Source: Stenotrophomonas maltophilia (lineage in GTDB: Bacteria > Pseudomonadota > Gammaproteobacteria > Xanthomonadales > Xanthomonadaceae). From it: a DNA stretch of 64,000 nucleotides. A program made the position numbers and the translations under genes. Positions 19,901 through 26,529 of the stretch are shown here, piece after piece. Every line of letters starts with the position of its first letter. Positions within the stretch are counted from its first letter, which is position 1. The notes below the pieces were generated by a model. It searched no databases and was not told the DNA's origin. It worked only from the letters and a program-made list of their open reading frames with translations. The stretch covers positions 290,884 through 354,883 of the forward strand of contig FOZF01000001.1 in assembly GCA_900113425.1 (NCBI GenBank). Direction: 5' to 3'.

Positions 19901-22900
19901 CAGCGAACCGCCAGGTCCGCTCGCTCCGCTGCCCGGCATAGAGCGTGGTCGGCAGGCGCACATCGTCGATGCTGATGCGTCCTCCCTGCGCACGCAGCGT
20001 ACCTTCCACATCGATGTTGCCGGCGCCGAGCAGGGAGATCGCCTGCCCCGGGTCGACCTCGATCAGCGCGGCCTTGCCCACCCGCAGGTCGCCGCCGACG
20101 CTGTTGCGATCCGAGCGCAGGCTCACGCTGGCACCGCTGCGCTGGCGGACCAGCCCGCTCATCGGATCGGCACTGTAGAGCGGTGCCAGCCAGCTCTCCA
20201 GTGCCTCTTTCCGATCCGTCGCGGCACGCGCGTCCGCGGTCATCCGAAGCCCCGGCATGCGCGCTGCCAGCTGCGTGCCATCGGCAACCTCCAGCCCTTG
20301 ATGGCCATTGATGTCGTATTGGGCAAAGCCACTGCCGAACAGGCCGGCATCCACCTGCAGCGCTGCCGCGTCCGCCGGATCCGCATCGCCCACCCGCACC
20401 CGGCCACCGGTGCCCAGCGAGAACGTGCCGCTGCCCTGGCCACGGCCGCTGAACCGGCTGCCCTCGCCCAGCTGCACCCGGCCGCTGCCGTCCGTTGCAA
20501 CCGTGCTGCTGTTCGCCTGCAGGCTGATGCTGCCCCCTGTGCCGATACGGCCCTTGCCGCGCAGGTCCAGCGCGGCGCCGGCCTCGACGTCGACCGTCGC
20601 CCCTGCGCCTACCCTCACGTCATGGCTGTTGCTCAGGCTCAGGCGGCCGCCATCCGTCCAGGCACCAGCCGCGTCGAGTGGCTCCCCCAGCGCTGCGTTG
20701 CTCCATTCACCGGCAAGATCGATGCGGGTACCGTCGGCAATGACGGTGCGTGCGCGGCCATCGTTCAGCAGTGCCGTCGGCCTGCCCTGCACCTCCAGCA
20801 GGTTGCCCGCCGACAGCTGGCCACCGGCAATGCCGATGTCGCCCGCCAGTTCCACCTCGCTGCCGGTCAGGTTCAGCTGTCCGCCCGCCTGCAACCGAAG
20901 GCTGCCGTCGATGCTGATGCGATCGGCGCTCGCCAGATCGATCCGTCCCCACTGCTGTGCACTCAATTCCGCGATGTCCAGCCACACCGTGTCGCGCCGC
21001 TCGTCTCCGACCGGTGCCAGCAGCGACCACGCCGCCGTCTTCGGCGCCTTGTCATCCACGCGCACGTCCGAACCGAACACACCGCTGCGGCCCTGGCCGT
21101 CGTAACGCCCGAGGTAGAGCTGCGCATTGCGCGCTGCCGCCGTCTGCGCCTGTGCATAGCCGTCCAGTGCAGCATCGGGCCGGCGGTTCTGCTGCGCGCC
21201 CTGGAAGGTGGTGGTCTCCACGCGGCCCTCCAGCACCGCCGTCGGAGCGGAGACGATCAGGCGTCCTGCATCGCGGCCGACCGTATACCCGTTGTCGACA
21301 CGCTGCGCCGCGAACACGACCGGATCGCGGAAGGTCTCGGTAACGCCCCAGCGCTCCTGCTTCACCTCATGGCCGTTGTACACCCCGTCGAACAGCATCT
21401 CCGCCGGCGCGTCATCAAGGCGGTACACCTGGCCATCCACACCGCGCACCCAGCTCTGCCGGATCACGCCGCTCTGCACATCCAGGCTGCCACCGGCAAG
21501 GTTGATGCGTGACCCACCGTGCGTGATCACTTCACTGCCACCCAGCAGGACGGTGCCTCCCTGCGCGGCCCATTCGCCGATCGAATGCCCCTGGTTGTCG
21601 AGGTAGCCGCCCACTTCCAGCAGGCCGCCTGCGGCATACCAGCGCTCACCCTCGTAGCCCCCGGTGCCGGCCGGCACGTGGATGAGCCTGCGGCGGTCGA
21701 CCCAGACCTCGCTGCTGGTCAGCTTGCCGCTGTCGCGGTTGTCCAGCGCATCGCGCAGTTCGTTGCCCTGCACCTTGATCTGGACATTGTTGCTTTCCAT
21801 CGAGACCTGCACGCCCACGGCACCCGACACGTCGACGCGTGCTGCATCGTCCACATAGCTGCGGGCCGCCGCATCGGCAATGACCTGGCCGCCCGTGGCA
21901 ACCGTGAGCGAATCCGGACGGAAATGAATGGTGCCACCGGACACGATCTCCACCCGCGACTGGTCGCGTCGGTCGTTGTGCTGGGAGAGATTGTCGAAGG
22001 TTGCCGAGCGCGCGCCCGCGCGGATCGCATCCTGCTCTGCCGATTCCTTGATGAGGCTGTCGCGCTGGGTGTCCAGTGCCGTGGCCTTGCCATCGTCCTC
22101 GATCAGCACCGCCGTGGTCGATCCATCGGCGAGCGTGACGGTGCTGCCGGCATCACTGACCGAGGTCAGAAGATGCACGGTACCGCGCTGTGCGAGCGTC
22201 GTGCTGGCCACGGCCACGCCGGCCTGCTCGACATTGCGTCCGGCCAGGGTCACGTCACCCTCGCGGGCACGCAGCAGGCCGGTATTGCGCACGCTGCCCG
22301 CGGTACTGTCAGCGATGAAGCGCGGCGCGATTTCATTGCCACGCGTGGTCGAGCTGGTATTGGCTGCGGTGCCGACGCCGCGCCGGATCACGAAACTGTC
22401 GCCGGCCGCCAGCTGCACCTGGCCCTTTCGTGCCTCGATCTGGCCGGCGTTTTCCACGCTGTGTCCCGCCAGCAGCACGTAACCGCCGCCACGCGTCGCG
22501 CTGGTCGGCTCGTGGGTCGCGATACGTGCGCCCCGCTCCACCATCACCTTGCCAACGGCATCGCTCAGGGCCGCCGTATTCGTATCCGCGCTGTACAACC
22601 CGGTGTCGCGGAACTGGCCGTCGCTGATGCGCGCCGCCGCCGCGACCAGGTTGCGGACGTTGACCTGGCTGTTGTTGCCGAACACCACGCCGTTGCGGTT
22701 GGCCACGAACACCGTGCCGCCCGCGGTGAGCTGGCCAAGAATCTGGCTGGGCCGCGCATTCGGATCGTTGATCCGGTTGAGCACGGCCCAGTCCGGGTTC
22801 TGCACGAAGTTCAGGTGGGTGTTCTGACCGACATTGAAGCTCTCCCAGTTCAGGATCGCCTTGTCCGCGGTCTGCTCGATGCTGACCTGGACGCGTCCGT

Positions 22901-23360
22901 CGCTGCCCTGCGACTGGATCGCCTCGCGGGCGTTGATCCAGCCCCGGGTCAGCGGATTCTCATCGACCTTCAACCCATCCCTGCCCAGTCCGTCGGCAAC
23001 GATGAACCCGGCCTCCCGCCGCGACTGCCGCGCCTGCTCCTGCAGGCGCTGCTGCAGGGCGATCGCCTGCGCGGCGGTGCCGAGATTGTCGATCGACTGC
23101 TGCAGCTTCTGCCGCGCAGCGTCCTGCTGCTGGGCCGGCAACTGGAACTGGATGGGCACGCCGTTGGGCATGCGCCCGCTCTGGCTGGCCGCGCCCTGCG
23201 CTGCGCCGCGCTCGGCGAACCAGGCCGGGCTGAACGCCTGCTGGGCCTGGCTGGCCGGGGCGACCACGCTTCCCAGTGCGACCGCGATGGCCCAGGCCAT
23301 CGGATGATTGCGGCGCATCGGCGCGGCCGGATGAACAGCGGACGGGAGCGGGTGCGACAT
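10962..23360 (-). CDS. Giant filamentous haemagglutinin-like TPS exoprotein (FhaB/DUF3739 type)
   Basis: 4132 residues from ATG 23360 (GAGG 6 nt upstream). A long leader with MRRNHPMAWAIAVALGSVV ends at about residue 40 (ASQAQQ). The TPS domain (about 110-330) has LNWESFNVGQNTHLNFVQ and VANRNGVVFGNNSQVNVRNL, the region recognised by TpsB POTRA domains. Thousands of residues of Gly/Ala/Asp-rich beta-helix repeats follow. Near 2750-2900 are LPxGTVL-type repeats, and near 2970-3057 a two-copy Cys motif. The last 250 residues match the DUF3739 end (GDINAGRGSRTTLLYTPP; GTIDAGEAGIRVSGNINLAA). No anchor or toxin domain is seen at the C-terminus. Predicted role: secreted or surface adhesin exported by the FhaC protein at 6583-8214. 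It lies between two halves of a T2SS. Confidence 0.93.
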   Translation of the reverse strand: MSHPLPSAVHPAAPMRRNHPMAWAIAVALGSVVAPASQAQQAFSPAWFAERGAAQGAASQSGRMPNGVPIQFQLPAQQQDAARQKLQQSIDNLGTAAQAIALQQRLQEQARQSRREAGFIVADGLGRDGLKVDENPLTRGWINAREAIQSQGSDGRVQVSIEQTADKAILNWESFNVGQNTHLNFVQNPDWAVLNRINDPNARPSQILGQLTAGGTVFVANRNGVVFGNNSQVNVRNLVAAAARISDGQFRDTGLYSADTNTAALSDAVGKVMVERGARIATHEPTSATRGGGYVLLAGHSVENAGQIEARKGQVQLAAGDSFVIRRGVGTAANTSSTTRGNEIAPRFIADSTAGSVRNTGLLRAREGDVTLAGRNVEQAGVAVASTTLAQRGTVHLLTSVSDAGSTVTLADGSTTAVLIEDDGKATALDTQRDSLIKESAEQDAIRAGARSATFDNLSQHNDRRDQSRVEIVSGGTIHFRPDSLTVATGGQVIADAAARSYVDDAARVDVSGAVGVQVSMESNNVQIKVQGNELRDALDNRDSGKLTSSEVWVDRRRLIHVPAGTGGYEGERWYAAGGLLEVGGYLDNQGHSIGEWAAQGGTVLLGGSEVITHGGSRINLAGGSLDVQSGVIRQSWVRGVDGQVYRLDDAPAEMLFDGVYNGHEVKQERWGVTETFRDPVVFAAQRVDNGYTVGRDAGRLIVSAPTAVLEGRVETTTFQGAQQNRRPDAALDGYAQAQTAAARNAQLYLGRYDGQGRSGVFGSDVRVDDKAPKTAAWSLLAPVGDERRDTVWLDIAELSAQQWGRIDLASADRISIDGSLRLQAGGQLNLTGSEVELAGDIGIAGGQLSAGNLLEVQGRPTALLNDGRARTVIADGTRIDLAGEWSNAALGEPLDAAGAWTDGGRLSLSNSHDVRVGAGATVDVEAGAALDLRGKGRIGTGGSISLQANSSTVATDGSGRVQLGEGSRFSGRGQGSGTFSLGTGGRVRVGDADPADAAALQVDAGLFGSGFAQYDINGHQGLEVADGTQLAARMPGLRMTADARAATDRKEALESWLAPLYSADPMSGLVRQRSGASVSLRSDRNSVGGDLRVGKAALIEVDPGQAISLLGAGNIDVEGTLRAQGGRISIDDVRLPTTLYAGQRSERTWRFADGALLDASADAVSLADAGGRLQGQVRAGGRIEIGGALDWETSASVDNRPPEAFVVLERGAQLRAAGASAPLDVDGKGRTRVDSDGGQIVLRSANALYLDGAMDASAGGSGARGGTLGVAFGGSVHARGASEEVLRARGIALSQRSPADAVLPDRLEYGHAALSVEQIQAGGFDTLSVFGDVRAEGDVDLRMGQSLRIYGQGQTSLGMAVAAPQSSGISLSAPHLLLAQSHWQSLPGENLVVTDAVASAAEGDHVLSARADLIDIRDVTWLPGFNQVVLDSRSDVRLLNAVSNGGSISALMASGSMDVSAARLYPTSGATGYLVAGASAATLATPGYWSDPDAVLRIRGTGTAATPPPESALGALQLVAATVQQGGNVQAPMGALQLGGLVLGGTRASRVELLPGSITSTSGAGLALPYGGTVDGVSWRRGSSSLESLTPAGVASKGVTLTANDVDVHAGALLDVSGGGELTGAAFVSGRGGSVDVLRTALADANPRYAFSASGNPVYAIVPGRAGSFAPSSDDGFAAPAVGQQITVPAGVPGLPAGTYTLLPASFALQPGAFRVELGATGTSGVPQPIQTGTGTWRVSGQQGSALGGVASPLLTDILLTPAAVVRRHSGYNETSYNSFVQATADRRGEARGWQTIDALGLTLALGEGAGREGNAAIDFAGTARFSAANEKGRGGTLVATLASPAVGSLEIAAAGSPSQAHDRGATFTDDALNALRPERMVIGGQFNETASLVAVSGSVRDVAIRSGATLQAPEILVAAASGGSGILVEAGATLDTLSFARDSASAPTVPYQVNGGLLAVSNQRLNLITGTTGVAAGPVAIDIGGCQTDCEGEARLVSDGSIGVATDGVLQMRDSARYGTRQLGVSMAALNLGSAEAIAQAAAAGALPNGMTMNQSVLEQLLRGNDATGAPALDTLSLVARDSVNVFGSVDLDARDSATGRGGLQTLVLGAQAIHGYGAASDRARILVDTLVWDGSLAATQAPGSDASVPPADPMVDRLGAGQLDIVTRNLQLARAPFSRPSSEVPANRQVLGFSALNLSASGQLLFSALGTLDVYQQRGGYLADTGWQYSGGSIGIDTPLLTADPGAQLRVRTGGDFRLQGGRGTTGGDALGSELSIDAQRIALDSTIALASGRLSASAREGIALGSQAALDLAGRRVTLYDVDRYSWGGDVLLSSDAGDVSTDAASRIDLSARNNRGGRLTVNALAGRADLAGGIEGAASGRYDAGGTVVPYDGAELVVSAGTLQDFAGLNQRLNAGGVTGGRTFRIGEGDLLIGDEVKARRVDISLDAGSLRVAGRIDASGEQVGAIRLYARDGLQVEGTLDTHGTGLRVDSQGKIIDSPNRATIELGSAAGGIDIGAGAHLDLRAGTAVAVGGGRGQNDGVARGTLKIDAPRIGGNDAAIAVANGLRVEGAADIQVNAVRRYEDAPLADTVDVNGNRAQRVTQQWLDQIVDPDNRAWTDGALANADLRQRTAALGTHRLRPGVQVLARRSEANPGGDLTVSGDIDLSGYRYGPEADRNDPARRGFGESASLVLRAEGNINVHGSINDGFAPPPANPDEAGWQLHESRNGTAGHTPFGGDLVVPVEGVKLQPGTEFRAGTRLNYDVPVESVTLPVGTVLPAPMVISQNLRLPAGTVLGAAVTTESGQTLAAGTVLQAPLVLVAGARLGAGFRLRSDVQMAAQDWPAGAMLPVTLRLAREVELKVGAYIPSLTKVELPGDAPVNLRPADANGNQGRNWALAPMLAEGTTSWDLTAVAGADAGAADPRSRRWGSEGSVVLADTHQGSIGTVKTEIIWVGDRALTERASLDWIGDTSYAGRPIAELADMYGFTEDEFCAMSADYCGPAPRQVAAQGSLDYWGDESYVGTPAKDFAAMFGMTEDQFCSTAPSYCAGGGTQTEVTTYGKRAGTPAWSVLRTGKGDLELLAAGDVVMKSGFGVYTAGTPTTLGEGRDAAFNSPRAAAPRNTALLGPNLVPGSYDAALAGYQAWYPDHGGNLRVEAGRDIVGDVWTARAESGTSERDWALYSSAAVGNWLWRQGTGSTTGVEPVPTSWWVNFGAYTNVSAAAGASPRMVGFTGFGTLGGGNLTLEAGRDAGVRDAIGDALDSTIAPRSGAIIAAVGSTGRVSDGQLHLTGGGDLQLRIGGALNPNLRATFSSLNASRAGQNLDLNGTFINLRGSLLLDAGRIGAMGVTLDSYGTLGQLRAADLFAADAARPMGGPVLVLGDAVAQLQARGDVVLGGVADAGRVPLANYSTVVQDNGSRAAGSTWFSLWTDTTAVDLFSAGGDLAPGLAGPENVTGSNLWPEQVALAPGSREELLNYWLYPSRFSAVAAQGDIKLDRISAVTGTQDVILLAPSATGRLDVLAGGGIFARSGATQIARSAADARLPGPLDPAFVAEQRDASGNVTRPRHNLSVDGNIASPEASLPLFAFGPGTPLSTVSAALAPSRFYAVQGDIIGLATGAQRTLDGTAWQRTQLNWFEAAGAVQLRAGRDILGVSMTALNSAPTDITVAAAGRDIVHLDATVAGPGNVEISAGRQLRQEEAGSIVSLGGIVQGDTRPGASIALTAGNQQIDFAALRARYLDPANLADPAQSLASQPGRAVKVYDQELKQWLQQRFGMAADGDAALAAFDALPQEQQRIFLRQIYYAELREGGREYTDAEGPRFGSYLRGREAIATLMPDRNAAGATIDRTGDIVMYGGSGVRTEAGGNIELMAPGGQIVVGVQGVVPPASAGLVTQGQGDIRLFSQDSVLLGLSRVMTTFGGDILAWSEQGDINAGRGSRTTLLYTPPRRVYDTWGNVILSPQAPASGAGIATLNPIAEVAPGDVDLIAPLGTIDAGEAGIRVSGNINLAALQVLNAANIQVQGDSKGLPVLASVNVNALASASAAASSASQAAQDVIRKSQEDARRNQPSVISVQILGFGNTSSSINPPARGTTAASGYDVDSAFQFPQAREPQARGEGGAQRR
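14190..14453 (-). repeat. Two-copy cysteine motif within the exoprotein
   Basis: Two tandem copies of about 38-40 residues share the scheme SLD-W/YWGD-SY-G-P-DxxxMxGxTEDxFC-x6-YC. Each has two Cys seven residues apart (FCAMSADYC and FCSTAPSYC). They interrupt the beta-helical repeats at about residues 2970-3057. Cysteines are otherwise rare in this protein (one CQTDC near 17390 noted). Confidence 0.7.
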
Positions 23361-23500
23361 CGTAACCTCATCAACCTGGTGGACCGCACTGGCGGCGGAG
23401 ATCGGAGACACGCGCAAGGCATGCCCTGCCCCTGATAGACGGTTCGCGTGACATGAAGCCGACAGCGCGCAGCGGGCCATGGCGTTGCACGCCGCACGGC

Positions 23501-23542
23501 GGAAATGGCGACACCGGCCACAGGGGCCGGCGCCGGGTCAAA
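23501..23542 (-). terminator. Hairpin after DING-like gene 1
   Basis: On the minus strand GGCG-CCGGCC, a CCTGT loop and GGCCGG-TGT-CGCC form a bulged stem about 25-60 bp past the stop. The same element follows DING-like gene 2 near 25077-25118. There is no U-tract; it could be a terminator or an RNA-stability hairpin that lowers expression of the exoprotein downstream. Confidence 0.4.
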
Positions 23543-23565
23543 CAGGGTTCACGCGGTGCTGCGGA

Positions 23566-24741
23566 TTACAGCGGACGGCCGATGCCCGCGCAGGTGCTCG
23601 GATTGTTCAGGCCGGCTGCGCTGGTGGCCAGCACGAAACGGTTGCGGATCGCATCGCGCCACTTCTTGGGCAACGGGGCGAAGCCATGGCCGGTGATCGA
23701 TGCCTCGTAGGCGGCCGGGTAGGCCGCCGAATAGTGGCGAGCCAGGAAACCCCTCAGCTTATTGGCAACCGTCTGATCCTTGTAGCACTGACCAATCAAC
23801 AGGTAGGTGTAGCCGATGATGGGGTAGATAACTGAAGGATTGCCCATGTAGGGAGCCCAGTTGACAGGGTCCTGAGCAGCGATGCCGAACGGAGGATCGA
23901 AAACAGTCAGGATGAGTTCCCATTGCGCCCGATCCGGCGAGAAGCCTCTGACCTTTGCGACCTTGGTCGCATCGGTCAGGCTCGGGATCACGTCCGGCCC
24001 GGCGTAGCCGATACGGCCTTCAAACGCGTAGACAGCGTTGTACAGCGAGGTGTCCCCGGTGGCCGGGGCGGCCACCAGGAACCCCGGCAGGTTGCCGTTG
24101 GCATCGCGCTTGTAGAGGTCGGCGAAGGTCGACTTGATGGCGAACATGCCGCCCACCAGGTTCGAGGTCTCAGCCCGCTCACGGGCGCAGTTGGTGGCAA
24201 GGAATCGGGTGAGAATCTCGCTGGTTCCGCTGCTTTCCGAACGGTACACGACCTGGATCGGGCCACTGCGGTTGGTGTCGATGGTCGACCAGTCGCTGAT
24301 CGCACCCGAGAACACGCCGCAGATCTGCGCCACGCTCAGGTCCACCGCCGAACCGGCCTTGTTGAACGGGATGGTGACCGAGGTGGCCACCGACGGCACC
24401 TGGATCAGCGCGCCGTAGCGGTTGGCGCTGGTCGGCTGGTTGAAGTTGGTGGTGTAGGTATTCAGCTCGGTGCTGCTCAGCACCGAATCACTGCCGGCGA
24501 AATGCACGGTACCGTTGGTCGAGAACAGCGCCGAATTGTTCTCCAGAAACGCCTTCTTACCGGTACCCGATCCGGTCACGGCGTAGCTGAAGTTCGCCGG
24601 CAGGATGCTGTCGGGCGAACCCTTGTAGAGGTCGGCCGGCAGCGAGGCCCCGCCGCCGGTAACGGTCTGCGCCGAGGCGGCGCCCACGGTAGCGAGCAGC
24701 ACGGTGGCAACCAGCGCGGCCAGAGTCTTGTACTTGTACAT
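23566..24741 (-). CDS. DING/PstS-like phosphate-binding protein, copy 1
   Basis: 391 residues. Signal peptide MYKYKTLAALVATVLLATVGAASA. The mature start TVTGGGASLPADLY corresponds to the DINGGGA N-terminus of DING proteins and to the GAGASFPxPxY motif of PstS. Other phosphate-site motifs are VTGSGTGKKAF, HFAGSDSVL and RSESSGTSEILTRF. DING proteins bind phosphate with high affinity in the periplasm or outside the cell, and some are T2SS clients. It is about 75-80 percent identical by eye to copy 2 except in residues about 245-330, where it is strongly divergent and lower in GC (48 percent in 23761-23820 by hand count). Ribosome site: CAGGAGA before ATG. Confidence 0.88.
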   Translation of the reverse strand: MYKYKTLAALVATVLLATVGAASAQTVTGGGASLPADLYKGSPDSILPANFSYAVTGSGTGKKAFLENNSALFSTNGTVHFAGSDSVLSSTELNTYTTNFNQPTSANRYGALIQVPSVATSVTIPFNKAGSAVDLSVAQICGVFSGAISDWSTIDTNRSGPIQVVYRSESSGTSEILTRFLATNCARERAETSNLVGGMFAIKSTFADLYKRDANGNLPGFLVAAPATGDTSLYNAVYAFEGRIGYAGPDVIPSLTDATKVAKVRGFSPDRAQWELILTVFDPPFGIAAQDPVNWAPYMGNPSVIYPIIGYTYLLIGQCYKDQTVANKLRGFLARHYSAAYPAAYEASITGHGFAPLPKKWRDAIRNRFVLATSAAGLNNPSTCAGIGRPL

Positions 24742-24954
24742 GATCTTCTCCTGAAGGTTCTACTGCGAAGGGAAACGCCAAGGGAGGAACCGTTACTGCA
24801 CGCCTACTGTCATCTCCCAGCCCGCCGCATGAGGACACGTCCATCCTCGTTCGTGCCTACGCGAGCTCTGCAGCGCAGCTCCGTGCCGCCGGACCACCAA
24901 CTGCAGCTGGAGGCGTCCGAAGTCGTGCATTCGCCTGATGCGAGTGACCGCGCA

Positions 24955-26450
24955 CTGGACCGCACTGGCGGCGGAGATCGGAGACACGCGCAAGGCATGC
25001 CCTGCCCCTGATAGACGGTTCGCGTGACGTGAAGCCGACAGCGTGCAGCGGGCCATGGCGTTGCACGCCGCATGGCGGAAATGGCGACGCCGGCCACAGG
25101 GGCCGGCGCCGGGTCAAACAGGGTTCACGCGGTGCTGCGGATTACAGCGGACGGCCGATGCCCGCGCAGGTGCTCGGATTGTTCAGACCGGCCGCGCTGC
25201 TGGCCAGCACGAAGCGGTTGCGGATCGCATCGCGCCAGGCCTTGGTCAGCGGGATGAAACCATGGCCGGTGATCGACGCCTCGTAGGCCGCCGGGTAGGT
25301 CGCCGGATAATGACGAGCCAGGAAGCCGCGCAGGCTGGTGGCAACCGCCGAATCCTTGTAGCACTGGCCGATCACCAGGTTGGTGTAGCCGGCAATCGGA
25401 TAGCCGGCCGACGGGTTGCCGAACACCGGCACCCAGTTGGCGGGATTCTCGGCGGCGGTACCGGTCGGCGGAGCGACGGTATCCAGGGTGGCCTGCACGC
25501 TCACCTGGTCCGGCGAGAAGCCCTTGACCTTGGCAACCTTGGTCGCATCGGTCAGGCTCGGGATCACGTCCGGGCCGACGTAGCCGATGCGGCCGTCCGC
25601 CGCATAGACAGCGTTGTACACCGAGGTGCCGCCCGTGGCCGGCGCGGCAACCAGGAAGGCCGGCAGGTTGTTGTTGGCATCGCGCTTGTACAGGTCGGCG
25701 AAGGTCGACTTCACGGCGAACGTGCCGCCGACCAGGTTCGAGGTCGCGGCCGGCTCAGCGGCGCAGGCGGCAGCCAGGAAGCGGGTGAACATTTCGCTGG
25801 TGCCGCTGCTCTCGGTGCGGTAGACAACACGGATCGGACCGCTGCGGTTGGAGTCGATGGTCGACCAGTCGCTGATCGCGCCCGAGAACACGCCGCAGAT
25901 CTGCGCCACGCTCAGGTTGACGGCCGAACCCGGCTTGTTGAACGGGATGGTCACCGAGGTGGCCACCGACGGCACCTGGATCAGCGCGCCGTAGCGGTTC
26001 GCATTGGTCGACTGGTTGTAGTTGGTGGTGTAGGTGCTCAGTTCGGTCGCGCTCAGCACCGAGTCGCTGCCAGCGAAATGCACGGTGCCGGTGGTCGAGA
26101 ACAGCGCCGAATTGTTCTCCAGGAACGCCTTCTTGCCGGTGCCCGAACCGGTCACGGCGTAGCTGAAGTTGGCCGGCAGGATGCTGTCAGCCTGGCCCTT
26201 GTAGAGGTCGGCCGGCAGCGAGGCACCACCGCCGGTAACGGTCTGCGCCGACGCGGCGCCGGCGGTGGCGAGCAGCGCGGTGGCAACCAGCGCGGCCAGA
26301 GTCTTGTACTTGTACATGATCTTCTCCTGAAGGGTTTGCTGCGAAGGGAAACGCCAAGGGAGGAACGGTCACTACACGCCTGCTGTCGCTGAGGGCCTCC
26401 CAGCCCGCTCCGCGACGACAGGTTCATGCTCGTCCGTGCCGATGACAGGC
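24955..26450 (-). repeat. Tandem duplication, unit 2 (DING-like gene plus flanks)
   Basis: Second unit of the 1576-bp tandem duplication described at 23379. The junction sequence (TGGACCGCACTGGCGGCGG) starts both copies at 23380 and 24956. Similarity fades upstream of about 26450, close to the end of gspF. Confidence 0.85.
25142..26317 (-). CDS. DING/PstS-like phosphate-binding protein, copy 2
   Basis: 391 residues with signal peptide MYKYKTLAALVATALLATAGAASA and the same phosphate-site motifs as copy 1 (GGGASLPADLY, GSGTGKKAF, FAGSDSVL, ESSGTSEMF). Base composition is uniform and high in GC along its length, so this is probably the ancestral form and copy 1 the altered one. It lies 212 bp downstream of gspF and is likely read from that operon or from a promoter in the gap; I could not identify a convincing Pho box there (only an isolated CTGTCAT half). 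Predicted role: phosphate capture, or a T2SS-exported phosphate-binding protein. Confidence 0.88.
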   Translation of the reverse strand: MYKYKTLAALVATALLATAGAASAQTVTGGGASLPADLYKGQADSILPANFSYAVTGSGTGKKAFLENNSALFSTTGTVHFAGSDSVLSATELSTYTTNYNQSTNANRYGALIQVPSVATSVTIPFNKPGSAVNLSVAQICGVFSGAISDWSTIDSNRSGPIRVVYRTESSGTSEMFTRFLAAACAAEPAATSNLVGGTFAVKSTFADLYKRDANNNLPAFLVAAPATGGTSVYNAVYAADGRIGYVGPDVIPSLTDATKVAKVKGFSPDQVSVQATLDTVAPPTGTAAENPANWVPVFGNPSAGYPIAGYTNLVIGQCYKDSAVATSLRGFLARHYPATYPAAYEASITGHGFIPLTKAWRDAIRNRFVLASSAAGLNNPSTCAGIGRPL

Positions 26451-26529
26451 CGCTTAAGAAACCTGTGGAAGATCGAGAAAAGGTATGGAGGATTGTGTGG
26501 AGAAGCGTGGCCTGTGCGCCGCACGCCCA

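Larger units (their letters stand above)
23379..24870 (-). repeat. Tandem duplication, unit 1 (DING-like gene plus flanks)
   Basis: The unit matches 24955-26450 with a constant 1576-bp offset. It includes about 185 bp of 3' flank (only about four mismatches), the whole coding region, and about 100 bp upstream with a conserved GATCTTCTCCTGAAGG leader. The 3' flank of this copy serves as the upstream region of the exoprotein gene. Confidence 0.85.

Noticed and set aside
23401..25130. Insertion sequence or transposon ends around the DING-like genes
   Set aside because: The repeats are direct copies of gene flanks from a tandem duplication. There is no transposase, no terminal inverted repeat and no target-site duplication.
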